64,000 nucleotides of DNA from Cordilura impudica (Eukaryota > Arthropoda > Insecta > Diptera > Scathophagidae), in contig OY821519.1 in assembly GCA_963682025.1 (NCBI GenBank), positions 111,961,764-112,025,763 on the forward strand. The letters run 5' to 3'. The notes below the pieces were generated by a model that ran no database searches, was not told the origin of the DNA, and saw only the letters and a program-made list of their open reading frames with translations. The translations under genes and the position numbers were made by a program. Below, in pieces: positions 11,521 through 24,085 of the stretch; position 1 is the first letter of the stretch; the number at the start of each line of letters is the position of its first letter.

Positions 11521-11619
11521 TTCTATATCCAATTAGTTAAACCGAAGCGATAGGGTCTCTAACCATGGTATAGGGTATCGTATAGTCGGTCTAGACCGAC
11601 TATAATTTTCTTACTTGTT
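11521..11619 (+). repeat. Extra family A 3' end
   Basis: About 100 bp repeating the 3' terminus (CCAATTAGTT, the subterminal repeat, hairpin and CTTACTTGTTT), placed directly after the 3' end of the previous copy. Confidence 0.85.
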
Positions 11620-11779
11620 TGTAGATGCGTTACAATTGGAATGACAAACTGCACGGAGGGTATAAAAATACAATCAAATATTTAGTTATATACGAGTACA
11701 TGTAAGTATTTGAAAAATTTTGTAGACATACTTATATAAATTTCAATTAAAATAGGAATTTTGAACTAAAATAATCTAA

Positions 11780-12334
11780 CCCATAAAAACAAAGTTTTTA
11801 TTACAACTCTTTCTTTCCTTATGCATATGAGTTTGGAATCTCACCGTGACTGCGCGTGACTTTGCGTGACTATTCTAAAATTAATCTTTGGTCACAACAA
11901 GTCTATGGACCAAGTTTCAGATTGATTGGATGAGGGGAAATGGGGTTAAAATCACTCAGTGACTGTGCGTGACAATGCATGACTGTATGTGGCTATCTTA
12001 AAATTAATCTTTGGCCACAGCAATTCTATGGAAAAAGTTTCAGATCGATCGGATTAGGGGAATTGAGGTTTTAATCTCTACGTGGCTGTGCGTGACTGTG
12101 CATGACTACGTCAAAGTTTATCTTTTTTAACGGCAAGTCTATCGACCAAGTTTCAGATCGATCGGATATGGGGAAATGGATTTTAAATCACTCCGTGACT
12201 GTGCGCCACTAACCCAAAATTATTCTATAGTCACAACAAGACTATGGGCCAAGTTTCAGATCAATTGGATGAGGGGAAATGGAGTTGCCCCATGGCAGAC
12301 AAACAGAGATTATGAGTTAAAAGAAAGAGTTTGA
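11780..12334 (-). repeat. Family E element, copy 2
   Basis: Inverted relative to copy 1. Begins ACCCATAAAAACAAAG and ends AAAGAAAGAGTTTGATT. Inside are about four ~125-bp units with AAGTTTCAGAT and GTGACTGTGCGTGAC blocks. Confidence 0.75.
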
Positions 12335-12532
12335 TTGCCTTTAGACCTTATTTTATCTTCAATCGACAGTCTAAAAATTAATAATCACTTTTAGCCATAT
12401 TGCTCATCAAAAATGGCCTTCTGATATTTATGTTATGTCTTTAAAAATAAAATTCACTTGTCACTAATACTATAGATTATTTTTAAACTATTGGCAGCAG
12501 CTTAAGAAAATAATTGAACATTATTCAAGTAT

Positions 12533-12935
12533 GAACAAGTACAAAAGTTATAGTCGGTCTGGATATTTAAGTGACTAAGAATTGTCCTACTTGGATTATT
12601 TTTGGACTACTGATTAATAGACACACACAAACCAAATTTGACCGAGATCTGTATCGTAATTGGATCTTATGGTAATATAAATCGATCTTATAGGGGCCAT
12701 TTGTATGGGGCTAGTTTTGAATTTTCCACCGATTTTCACCAATTTCAATAGCATTCGTCATATGGCCGTTAGAAGCCCATATTCCAAATATCATTAAAAT
12801 ATAATTAGATCTGCGACTAGTAGTTTGATTAAACAGTTTACATGGACACACAGACGGACAGACGGATAAACGGATGGACGGACGGCCAGCGCTAAATGGA
12901 CTTAGCAAGTGATTCAGATTTGATTGATTTTTTCT
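12533..12935 (-). repeat. Family A copy with internal deletion
   Basis: A decayed 3' end at 12533 joins directly to the GTGACTAAGAATTGTCCTA block. The microsatellite is at about 12845-12895. Confidence 0.7.
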
Positions 12936-14068
12936 TCATTTAAAATGAGCTGATTTATGAAGCATACCTTTAGGGTCCTTATTAAATTAAAAAATAAAAT
13001 TTCCTAGAATTTGCACTCGAATTTGGAGTGCTGGAATCTGCTAATTTAAAGAATTACTTTATATTTAATTCAGATTGTTATATACTTAAGTATATAACCT
13101 ACCTATGTATATCTTCATTTTAAATGTGCTGATTTGTGAAGCATACCTTTAGGGTCCTTATTAAATGAAAAAACAAGTAAGAAAATTATAGTCGGTCTAG
13201 ACCGACTATACGATACCCTATACCATGCGTTTAGAAACCCTATCTCTTAGGCCCAACTAACTGGACATTGAAAATAAGCAAAAACCAAATTTGAGTGGGA
13301 TTTTTATTAATTTTTTTGGCTGCAGATATGAAAAAGTTCATATCGGATGCTATATCTATAAAGGGACTAGGTCCAAAAATGGACCAATCCTGATCACGTT
13401 TGGTAAAGTCTCTTGTATTTTGCAAAAATATGTACTAACAAAATTTGAGAAGAATCAGTGCAATATTTTTGTTTTTTAATAGATTTAACTGAAGATCGGG
13501 AAGCAGCTCTATATGGGGTCAAAGGGATCATTTTTGGACTACTCATTAGTGGATGTAATGAACGCATACAAACCCAATTTGAGTAAGATCTATATGACAA
13601 TTTAGATCTTATGGCAATTTATGTCGATTTCATAAAGGTAATTTGTATGGGGGCTAGGTCTGAACATGGACCGATTCTCACCATTTTCAACAGCGTTCAT
13701 CCCATGGCAGATAAAAGCTTATATACGAAATTTCATCAAAATATATTTATATTTGCGACCTGCAGTTTGATTACAAACTTTACATGGACACACAGACAGA
13801 CGGACGGACGGACGGACGGACGGACGGACATTGTTAAATCAACTCAGAAAGTGATTCTGATTCGATCGGTATAATTAAAGATGGGTCTAGGTCAAATATT
13901 TTTGGTTGTTACAAACAGCAGCACAAAGTCATTATACCCAAACCACATAGTGGTATAGGGTATAATAAAATTTCCTAGAATTTGCACTCGAATTTCGAGT
14001 GCTGGAATCTGCTAGTTTAAAGGATTACTTTATATTTAATTCAGTATAAGTATATAACCTACCTATGT
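12936..14068 (+). repeat. ~170-bp tandem duplication carrying family D right ends
   Basis: Unit 1 is 12936-13108. Unit 2 is 13111-13171 plus 13965-14068 and is split by a family A insertion. Both contain GAAGCATACCTTTAGGGTCC, AAAATTTCCTAGAATTTGCA and ACCTACCTATGT. Unit 1 therefore shows the empty site of the insertion. Confidence 0.85.
13172..13964 (-). repeat. Complete family A element inside a tandem unit
   Basis: AACAAGTAAG to GGTATAGGGTATA. The flanks rejoin to match the neighbouring uninterrupted unit. Confidence 0.95.
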
Positions 14069-14601
14069 TTATAAATAACATATGACATAATGAAGCCGTC
14101 TGATATTCACCTAAATCCATTTAGAGACCTAAGGTAGGATATATTTTACTAAAATTTGTTTGTGTTTTGCAACTCATAAGTTAACGTTTTTGCAGGGAGG
14201 TAAAGTATTAGAGATTTCCCAATTCCCAGCAATTATTTCATCTCGAGATTCAGCAAATTTTTATTTTTTCTTTAATTTGTGATAGCCGACTGAAGTAGAT
14301 CAAAATCTTGGATTTTTTCATAAATTGCTCTAGTTTTTTTTTTTCCAATAAAAATGTTTATTTGCATTAAAATGCATTGCATATAACATTGTAATAAAAG
14401 ATAAATGGGAACATGTTATTAAACGAAAAGTAAGAAAATTGCGTCTAATTTACATAAAATAATTTCATACAATTTCAAACGTTTCGTTGAGTTTTCTTTT
14501 TTAAAATGTGCACAGAAATAAATAAATAAATTTATTATTGAAAAATTCTATTTTAGTAGTATTTTTAATCACTGATTTATTTCATAAAAAAAATAAATAA
14601 A
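14069..14601. other. No recognised feature
   Basis: AT-rich DNA between repeats within the Cp18-Cp15 interval. Confidence 0.4.
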
Positions 14602-15345
14602 AACAAGTAAGAAAACTATAGTCGGTCTAGACCGACTATGCGATACCCTATACCATGCGTTTAGAGACCCTATCTCTTAGGTCCAACAAATTAAATATAG
14701 AAAATAAGCATAAAACAAATTTGAGTGGATTGTATTAATTTTTAATGCTTTGGGATATGAAAAAGTTCATATCTGATGGTATACTTATATGAGTCACTTA
14801 TTTATTGCAAAAACATGTTTAATCAAATTTGAGAAAAATCTGTGGAAAATTTTTGTTTTTAAATAGATTCAAGTGAAGACCGGGAATTAGCTTCATAAGG
14901 GGACTATGACTAAGAATTGTCCTATAGGGTTTATTTTTGGACTAGTGATTAATGGATGTAATAAGCACACATAAACTCAATTTGATCGATATCTATATGA
15001 TAATTTGGATCTTATGGCAATTTAAGTCGATCATATAAGGGTCATTTGTATGGGAACTGGGACTGAACATGCAGCGGTTTTCACGAATTTCAATTGCGTC
15101 CGTTCTATGGCTGACAGAAGCTTATATGCCAAATCTCATCAAAATATGTTCATATATGCGACCTGTATTTTGATTGCAAGGTTTACATGGACACACAGAC
15201 GGACGGACAGACAGACGGACGGGCTGACATCGCTAAATCGACTCAGAATGTGGTTCGGAGTCGATCAATATAATAAAAGGTCAAATATATTTGGTAGTTG
15301 CAAACATCAACACAATCTAATTATTCCCTGACCACATAGATCCTG
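14602..15345 (-). repeat. Diverged family A element
   Basis: Intact 3' end with AACAAGTAAG and hairpin; a deletion near 14795 removes part of the 3' half; 5' terminus decayed after ACCACATA. Confidence 0.85.
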
Positions 15346-15372
15346 ACCCTGACAATTATACAAATAACTAAT

Positions 15373-15407
15373 TATACCCTGTACCACTATGTGGTTTGGG
15401 TATAATC
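15373..15407 (+). repeat. Family A 5'-terminal fragment
   Basis: TATACCCTGTACCACTATG followed by the GGGTATAAT block, facing the 5' end of the preceding copy. Confidence 0.75.
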
Positions 15408-15566
15408 ACCCCTGTTCTTGAAACCACTATCACAAAAAAAAACTCGTAAATGAAAAAATTCTTAAATCTACGAGTTTTTTGCTGTTCTCTAATTTCAATA
15501 ATAATATTTTTTCTCGTTTTAATTCACATAGAAAAGGCTTTGTGAAATCAAAACAAATGCCCTTTT

Positions 15567-16371
15567 TATACCCTATACCACTATGTGGTTTGGGTATAAT
15601 GACTTTGTGCTGCTGTTTGTAACAACCAAAAATATTTGACCTAGACCCATCTTTAATTATACCGATCGAATCAGAATCACTTTCTGAGTTGATTTAACAA
15701 TGTCCGTCCGTCCGTCCGTCCGTCCGTCCGTCCGTCCGTCCGTCCGTCTGTGTGTCCATGTAAAGCTTGTAATCAAACTGCAGGTCGCAAATATGAATAT
15801 ATTTTGATGAAATTTGGTATGTAAGCTTTTATCGGCCATGGGATGAACGCTATTGAAATTGGTGAGAATCGGTCCATGTTCAGACCTAGCCCCCATACAA
15901 ATTACCCATATGAAATCGACATAAATTGCCATAAGATCCAAATTGTCATATAGATCTTACTCAAATTGGGTTTGTATGCGTTCATTACATCCACTATTGA
16001 GTAGTCCAAAAATGATCCCTTTGACCCCATTTAGAGCTGCTTCCCGATCTTCAGTTAAATCTATTAAAAAGCAAAAATATTGCACTGATTCTTCTCAAAT
16101 TTTGTTTGTACATATTTTTGCAAAATACAAGAGACTTTACCAAACATGATCAAGATCGGTCCATTTTTGGACCTAGTCCCTTTATAGATATAGCATCCGA
16201 TATGAATTTTTCATATCTGCAGCCAAAAAAAATTAATAAAAATCCCACTCAAATTTGGTTTTTGCTTATTTTCAATGTCCAGTTAGTTGGGCCTAAGAGA
16301 TAGGGTTTCTAAACGCATGGTATAGGGTATCGTATAGTCGGTCTAGACCGACTATAATTTTCTTACTTGTT
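15567..16371 (+). repeat. Complete family A element
   Basis: Both ends intact and a long (GTCC)n run at about 15703-15746. Close relative of the 13172 copy (shared AAAGGGATCATTTTTGGACT variant). Confidence 0.92.
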
Positions 16372-16530
16372 TTCTACTAAGCAGGTCTTAAGAGATAAAA
16401 AACTAATTGATATTTAAACTCTAACATGTTTTTTTATTGAACCTTGTCATTATTTTAAGAAATTAGACATTAATTTTATGAAAAAAAAACGGTTTTAAAA
16501 AACGTCTACATTTTGCGCTGATTTAAAAAA

Positions 16531-17023
16531 AACAAGTAAGAAAATTATAGTCGGTCTAGAAGATCGGGAAGCAGTCTATATGGGGCCAAAGGGATCATTT
16601 TTGGACTACTAATTAATGGATGTAATGAACGCATACAAAGCGAATTTGAGTAAGATCTATATGACAATTTGGATCTTATGGCAATTTATGTCGATTTCAT
16701 AGGGGTAATTTGTATGGGGGCTAGGTCTGAACATGGACCGATTCTCACCAATTTTAATAGCGTTCATCCCATGGCCGATAAAAGCTTATATGCCAAATTT
16801 CATCAAAATATATTCATATTTGCGACCTGCAGTTTGATTACAAGGTTTACATGGACACACAGACGGACGGACGGACGGACGGACGGACATTGTTAAATCA
16901 ACTCAAAAAGTGATTCTGATTCGATCGGTATAATTAAAGATGGGTCCAAGTCAAATATTGTTGGTTGTTACAAACAGCAGCACAAAGTCATTATACCCAA
17001 ACCACATAGTGGTATAGGGTATA
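16531..17023 (-). repeat. Family A element with a large deletion
   Basis: Hairpin broken at GTCGGTCTAG and joined directly to AAGATCGGGAAGC, removing about 300 bp of the 3' half. Confidence 0.9.
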
Positions 17024-17637
17024 AAAACTCGTTATCGGTGGTCGATGTTAATAAAACACACTTTTTGCGATTATGCTGTTCTATAACTATAATAAAAATT
17101 TTTTATTTACACAATCTATTTTCCATTATAATTTTTTCAGTTATAGCATAGATTCCTTATGCACTAATTATTGCAAATAATTATTGCATATTTTTAATTT
17201 TTTTGCTTATGTTCGAAACAGTAGTGATGCCAGTCAAACCCAATTTATTTGAATATCGAAATTTTTTTGGTGATGCCTAACTTTTTAAAAATAGAAAAGT
17301 CATTTTTAATTGAATGAAATTGAAGAACAAAAACAATTAAATGAACAAATAAGTTGTTATTTTAAAAGAAAATATTTTTCTTTATACTTTTTCTATAAAC
17401 GTAAGAAAAAACATCCACAAAATACTTAAAAGTTTTTTGTGAAACTGAATAAAGAACCATATGGCACATCGGTTTCTAGATAACATATGTTCTTAACTCA
17501 AACATATGGTTCTTAACTCAAACAAATGTTTCCATTAAATAACTAAAAAAAAGGGGGTTCCAGAAACCCAAAATTTCAATTTCATGTGATTTTAAATTCA
17601 CTCTTATTCAAGTAACAACGTTACAAGAACAGGGCTG
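17024..17637. other. No recognised feature
   Basis: AT-rich. A 22-bp direct duplication containing GTTCTTAACTCAAACA lies near 17488-17527. Confidence 0.4.
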
Positions 17638-18278
17638 AATGACTTTGTGCTGCTGTTTGTAACTAGCAAAAATATTTGACCTAGACCTATATTTTATTAT
17701 ACCGATCGAATCAGAATTACTAACTGATTCGATTTAACGATGTCCGTCCGTCCGTCTGTGGATGAACGCTATTGAAGTGGTGAGAATCGGTCCTTGTTCT
17801 GCCCTAGCCCCCATACAAATGACCCCTATGAAATCGACATAAATTGCCATAAGATCCAAATTATCATATAGATCTTACTCAAATTGGGTTTCTATGTGTT
17901 TATTACATCCATTAATGAGTAGTCCAAAAATGATCCCTATGGGACAACTCTTAGTCATAGGCCCCACATTGAGCTGCTTCCCGATCTTCACTTAAATCTA
18001 TCAAAAAACAAAAATATTGCACTGATTCTTCTCAAATTTTGTTTGTATATATTTTTGCAAAATACAAGAGACTTTACCAAACATGGTCCGGATCGGTCCA
18101 TTTTTGGGCCTAGTCCCCATATAGATATAGCATCCGATATGAACTTTTTCATATCTACAGCCAAAAAAATTAATAAAAATCCCACTCAAATTTGGTTTAT
18201 GCTTATTTTCTATATCCAGTTAGTTGGGCCTATGAGATAGGGCCTCGGTCTAGACCAACTATAATTTTCTTACTTGCT
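17638..18278 (+). repeat. 5'-truncated family A element
   Basis: Begins at GACTTTGTGCTGCTGTTTGT, has a deletion across the microsatellite (about 17756), and ends CTTACTTGCTTT. Confidence 0.85.
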
Positions 18279-19160
18279 TTTATCTGAAAAACAACAATTT
18301 TCGGATTTTTGTACAGTGTACTTTTAGAAGCATAAAGTCATTTTTAAAATAATCTCGCTGTTTTAGATATTTTAGCCTTTGATGAAAGAAGGAAATAATT
18401 ATCGTTCTCAGGAAGCCACAATTACTTTGGATACTGTAGGCATTTCGTTCATGAAATAATCGGAATATTTTGTTTAACATTAATTTTGTCCGTTATTGTA
18501 TCTTTAAAAATTGTTCCAACGGAGTTTTGCAATATTAAGAACACCTAAGAAACAAGAGAGAGGGGGCTAAAAATGTTATTTGTTAAATAGCAAATAATTA
18601 TTAAATACACTTATCTTGTAGAGAATTTAAATATATTTATAGTATTCTCGAGAATTTTCCAAGTTTTCTTAAGTAATAGGAGCCGGGCTCCACTAGGTTT
18701 GGAGCCACTTTATGACCCTCATAATATAGGGTATCGTCCAGTTCGATTATAACTATTTTGTTGGTTTTTAAAGTTCTACTGGTACCCTATACCACTTATA
18801 GTCAGTTCATTAAAAAACAACAAAATAGTCTATACAAAAAAAAAAAAACCGTTTCTAAGAGCTGGCTGAAAGCTTTTTTATTTAAATTAAATTACAAATT
18901 ACAAATGCAATTATTATTTCATATTATATTATTTTCATATTATGCACTTTCAAATGGAATGCTTTTGTTTTAGGGAGGTTTTTAATTAAAAAAGCTTTGT
19001 TGTTTAATTTGGAAATTTATTTATTAATATAATGAATACAACAACAACTAAGAAAATATATTAAATTATGTATAAACGTATGTAATGTTATGGAACATTA
19101 TACTTTGTTGGTTAGTTTGAATATGAATCAAAAAAAAAAAAAAATAATATTATTAGCTGG
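18279..19160. other. Cp15 upstream flank, nothing recognised
   Basis: AT-rich, free of clear family A sequence except short GGTATCGT / TACCCTATACCAC remnants at 18727 and 18782. Confidence 0.4.
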
Positions 19161-19169
19161 CCAATGTGG

Positions 19170-19220
19170 TCACGTAACATCATCGAACAACTGGAATCAT
19201 TGAAAAAAATTCATATAAAA
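19170..19220 (+). promoter_or_regulatory. Cp15 promoter: TCACGT element and TATA box
   Basis: TCACGT lies at 19170-19175, preceded by a CCAAT at 19161-19165. TATAAAA lies at 19214-19220. The ATG is 78 bp beyond. The arrangement copies that of the Cp18 promoter. Confidence 0.75.
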
Positions 19221-19297
19221 AGAACTGAAATATTGAATGTAAATTATAGTTTGATTTCATTCACAACTAGGAACAAAACCACCAAACAACCATCAAC

Positions 19298-19661
19298 ATG
19301 AACAAGTGCATTATTGTAAGTTTTGATTATTTCAAATATCCTTTTGAAAAAGTCTAACTTTGCAATTTATTTTTATTTTTTATAGTTGGTCGTCCTTGCT
19401 TTTGCCGCTGTTGCTTGCGCATCGCCTAAACCTGGATATTCTGCTCCCAGCTATCACAGTGCTCCAGTTTATGCTAAACCTGATACCTACAGTGCTCCAT
19501 CTTCTGCTGCTGCTGCCGCTGCCGCTGCATCTTCTGCTGCCAACCCTGGTTATTTGTACCAAGTTAATGGATACGACATGTTGTCAAATAACTACGGTTA
19601 CGGTCATGGTCCCTATGGTAATCACTATGGTGGTCACTATGGCGGTTATCATTCCTATTAA
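19298..19661 (+). CDS. Cp15: Chorion protein S15 (Cp15-like), two exons
   Basis: Structural eggshell protein. Exon 1 is 19298-19315 (six codons, MNKCII) and is followed by GTAAG. The intron is 19316-19385 and ends TTTTTTATAG. Exon 2 is 19386-19661. The splice is phase 0 and gives 97 residues. The signal peptide is MNKCIILVVLAFAAVACA. Then come a Ser/Pro/Tyr stretch, a run of eight alanines, the block SSAANPGYLYQ, and a Gly/Tyr/His tail. The poly-Ala followed by NPG.Y.Q and a GHGYG-type tail matches my recall of Drosophila Cp15 (about 115 residues). It has the same strand and the same exon design as Cp18 upstream, matching the conserved Cp18-Cp15 order. TATA and TCACGT precede it and AATAAA follows. 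A generic cuticle protein is less likely. Confidence 0.85.
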
Positions 19662-19687
19662 ATGGGTGAAACAAATGAAAAAATTTC

Positions 19688-19693
19688 AATAAA
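19688..19693 (+). terminator. Cp15 polyadenylation signal AATAAA
   Basis: AATAAA 27 bp after the Cp15 stop codon. Confidence 0.7.
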
Positions 19694-20384
19694 TAAAAAG
19701 CAGAACACGTTTTATTGAAATAATTAAATGTCTTTTAATTTCCCCTATTCAAAACTTAGATGAACTTAAGATCATTAGTAGATTAGTCGACGTCAATTAG
19801 TCTTTTCAAAAGTTACATAAACAGATGATCATTAGGAGACTAGTCTCATTTTCAATGTAAATTGTTGTCTATCGAATGAAAACACATGGCAACATTTGAC
19901 ATCTATATTGATTCCGGATTTTTGCCACGACAGGAAATGACGAGATGGTAGTTGAGGCAATTTTTTTTTCAGTAAATAACAAGGCATTACGTGAATTAGC
20001 CACTTAGCAGTAATAGGCACGTTCAAAATACAAATACAAATTGTTCCATAATATTTACATACAAAAATAACTTTAAATTTTTATAGTTATTTTAAAATGT
20101 TTACCCAACGACTAGACGTTTGCAAGACAAAATGTCAGATTACGTTTTAGGGACCTGCATACTGAATTGACTTTTTGCTTCAAATCGATTTTTGATTTCT
20201 AATATACTTATCTTGATTCAATCGTCTACCCTACTTTCTGGGTGACTAAGAATATAAATCTTCAGAAACGTACGAGTAAACATTTGAAATCCCTTTTTAT
20301 AAAACTAAATGACGCCAAAATCAAATAATTTTAAAACATTTACGCGAAATAGAGCTATTGTGCTAAATTTTTTTAATTGTTATT
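19694..20384. other. Cp15 downstream flank, nothing recognised
   Basis: No ORF with chorion composition and no TCACGT plus TATA arrangement seen. Confidence 0.4.
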
Positions 20385-20820
20385 TTACTGAGTCGATCGG
20401 TATATAAAAAATCTAGTTTAAATATTTTTGGAAGTTACTAACATCATCACAAACTCATTATACCGATTTAGCGATGTCCGTCCGTCCGTTTGTGAAAATC
20501 GGTGCATGTTCAGACCTATAGTTTGTGCGTGTTTATTACAACTATAGGACAGTTGGTAATCATAGCCCCCATATAAAGCTTCTTCCCGATCTTCACTTAT
20601 ATCTATCAAAAAACCAAAAATATTGCACAAACTTTTCTCAAATTTGTTTAGTATATCTTTTTGCAAAAAATAAGTGAATTTATCAAATATGGTCAGAATC
20701 GCCCCATTATTTCAACTAGTTCCCATAGAAATATAGCATCCGATATGAACTTTTTCTCTAAACGCATGGTATAGGATATTGTATGATCGGTCCAGACCAA
20801 CTGTAATTTTATTAGTTGTT
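20385..20820 (+). repeat. Old rearranged family A copy
   Basis: A short reverse piece (20385-20462) precedes a forward body with GATTTAGCGATGTCC, CCCCATATAAAGC and a decayed hairpin near 20790. Confidence 0.65.
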
Positions 20821-20916
20821 GTGTTTAAAGATATGTTGGAAGAGAGATTAGTCAACGTTGAAAAGTTAAAAAAAAAAAAAATAAAATAAATAAATTATCA
20901 GGTACTTTAATAAAAC

Positions 20917-21290
20917 TAGCAGAAACTAGAACTAGAGCTCGAAATTCGAGTGCAGTTTCTAGGCAGCTTTACTTTTCAACTTAGCCAATTCACAAACCAA
21001 CACTTTTATGGTTTATTATTATTGTGAATGAAGATAACAAACTCAAAACACACACATCAAGAAATTTAATAAAACACACATAGCATATGTATAATTTTAT
21101 GTATGTGTTAGTAGCGAAATTAAATGCAATTTACTCAAAACAAAGAAAAAATTAAAAATTCTGTAAATCTGTAAAACGGCTAAAAAGAAATACCTTTCAA
21201 ATAATATACGTTTGGTCAAAATTGGGATAAAATGGTAGAACAAAAGATATGTCGCAAGAAATCGCCTAACCTATTAATATTATAGATATA
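20917..21290 (-). repeat. Family D element, copy 1
   Basis: Shares AACCAACACTTTTATGGTTTATTATTATTG and the ACACATAGCATATG block (inverted) with copies at 27158 and 37107. Ends with the inverted CGAATTTCGAG palindrome region. Confidence 0.75.
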
Positions 21291-22310
21291 AAAAATATAA
21301 TATAAATAAAATTTTAAATTTTTTGCAAACTTCAAATAATCAATAATCCCAACTCGCTCGAACATTCCAAAACGTTTGAAATGTGAGCTAGTTACAGCTG
21401 TATTTTTTGAAGTCGTGGGTAGGGGAGAAGTCACCCAAAAATGTGGTTTCGACCAGCACTTATGAATGTTATGGTGTTAAAAACGTTTTGAAAGCGAATG
21501 TTGTGATTTTCTCAACTGGGATGTTAGATTAGAGGAGTTTTCCACTTTTTTGGTGAAAAAGTTATTTCATTTATATTTAAGTCGAAATGTAAAGAATGTT
21601 ACCAATTTTACTTTAAATAACACAATATTAATAAAAGCCAAATAAGCAAGTTGTATTGGGTGTAGGCCATGAGTTTTGAAAAAGAATCTTATTGTTCAAA
21701 CATAATGGGATTTTAACTTCTGTCGATTCAAAATTAAAAAAAAGTTTTTTTTAAATGATGAAGCGATTAATTTTTAAAAATTGTAAAAATAAAGAGAGAA
21801 GAGAGAAGTTTTAAAATATCACAGGATTTTGTTTATTTAAAAAATTTACAACATTTGAAACTTAAATAAAAACTTAAATTAAACTAAATTTAGACCAAAA
21901 TTTATACTTTTTTTTATTATAAAAAATAGAACATTCAAAACATTCCAGCAATTTTTTTTTAATTTAATAAAGTTAAAAACGATTTGAGAGATTGAGAGCA
22001 TATTTTAATTTATTTTTCTTATTCAAGGGGAGCACCCGGCTTAGAATATCTAGTTTTGAAACGATTTTTTATCAATTTGTTTATAGGTTCAATAGTTATT
22101 ATTTATTTTGTAGATATGGATATGTATATGTAAGCATTGTTTAAGCGGGTAAGATATAGTTAAACGTGATGCCTCCCTATCGAATTTATCGGAATTTATC
22201 GGATATCCATAAATTTTTGTTTTATTTGAAAGCTCGTAACATTCTCTTTAATAATATGGACAAATAAATTAAAAGTCGGCATTTATCAAAAAAAAAAAAA
22301 AAATAATAAT
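21291..22310. other. No recognised feature
   Basis: AT-rich, no convincing coding or repeat signal. Confidence 0.4.
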
Positions 22311-23109
22311 AACAAGTGAGAAAATTATAGTCGGTCGAGACCGACTATATGATACCCTATACCATGCGTTTCGAGACCCTATCTCTTAGGCCAAACTAAC
22401 TGGATATAGAAAATAAGCATAAACCAAATTTGAGTGGGATTTTTATTAATTTTTTTGGCTGCGGATATGAAAAATTTCATATCGGATGCTATATCTATAT
22501 GGGGACTAGGACCAAAAATTGAACGATCCTGACTATGTTTGGTAAAGTCTCTTGTATTTTGCAAAAATATATACAAACAAAATTTGAGAAGAATCAGTGC
22601 AATATTTTTGTTTTTTTGATAGATTTAAGTGAAGATCGGGAAGCAGCTCTATATGGGGCCTATGACTAAGAGTTGTCCCAGGTATCATTTTTAAACTACT
22701 CATTAATGGATGTAATAAACGCATACAAACCCGACTTGAGTAAAATCTATATGACAATTTGGATCTTATGGCAATTTATGTCGATTTCATAGGGGTCATT
22801 TGTATGGGTGCTAGGTCTGAACATGGACCGATTCTCACCAATTTGAATAGCGTTCATCCTATGGCCAATAAAAGCTTACGTACTAAATTTCATCAAAATA
22901 TATTCATATTTGCGACCTGCAGTTTGATTACAAGGTTTACATGGACACACAGACGGACGGACACACGGACGGACATCGTTAAATCGAATCAGTTAGTGAT
23001 TCTGATTCGATCGGTATAATTAAAGATTGGTCTAGGTCAAATATTTTTGGTAGTTACAAACAGCAGCACAAAGTCATTATACCCAAGCCACATAGTGGTA
23101 TATGGTATA
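22311..23109 (-). repeat. Family A element, first of a head-to-tail pair
   Basis: AACAAGTGAG to GGTATATGGTATA. The next copy starts within a few bases. Confidence 0.92.
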
Positions 23110-23900
23110 ATTACAGTCGGTCTAGACCGACTATACGATACCCTATACCATGCGTTTAGAGACCCTATCTCTCAGACCCAACTAACTGAATATAGAAAAT
23201 AAGCACAAACCAATTTTGAGTGGGATTTTTATAAATTTTTTCGGCTGCAGATATGAAAAAGTTCATATCGGATGCTATATCAATATGGGGACTAGGCCCA
23301 AAAATGGACCGATCCTGACCATGTTTGGTAAAGTCTCTTGTATTTTGCAAACATATATACTAACAAAATTTGAGAAGAATCAGAGCAATATTTTTGTTTT
23401 TTGATAGATATAAGTGAAGATCGGGAAGCAGCTCTATATGGGGCCTATGACTAAGAGTTATCCAATAGGGATCATTTTTGGACTACTGATTAATGGATGT
23501 AATATATACATACAAACCCAATTTGACTAAGATTTGTATGATAATTTGGATCTTATGGCAATATATGTTGATTTCATAGGGGTCATTTGTATGGCGGCTA
23601 GGTCTGAAAATGGACCGATTCTCACCAATTTCAACACCGTTCATCCCATGGCCGATAAAGGACCAAATACCGAATTCCATCCTAATATATTTATATTTGC
23701 GACCTGCAGTTTGATTACAAGCTTTACATGGACACACAGACGGACGGAAGGACGGACGGACGGACATCGTTAAATCGAATCGGATAGTGATTCTGATTCC
23801 ATCGGTATAATTAAAGATGGGTGTAGGTCAAATATTTTTGGTTGTTACAAACAGCAGCACAAAGTCATTATACCCAAACCACATAGTGGTATAGGGTATA
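23110..23900 (-). repeat. Family A element, second of a head-to-tail pair
   Basis: Starts at ACAGTCGGTCTAGACCGAC without the AACAAGTAAG terminus and ends GGTATAGGGTATA. Confidence 0.92.
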
Positions 23901-24085
23901 AAAATTGGATAAAAATTATTCCCGTATTCGTATCCATAGTTGTGAAAAATGTGGTATGGAGGAAAACGTGTTTAGAGTTTTTGTTTCGATGACCTGTAAC
24001 TTGCATATCTTTCGAAATTTCGTTTTTAAAGTATGGCATGTTATTTTTTTTACTACCCATTTGCGTGAAAATAAATCGATTTTCA

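Noticed and set aside
15703..15746. GTCC arrays considered as CRISPR or satellite arrays
   Set aside because: They are 4-bp microsatellites inside family A with no spacers, in a eukaryotic genome.
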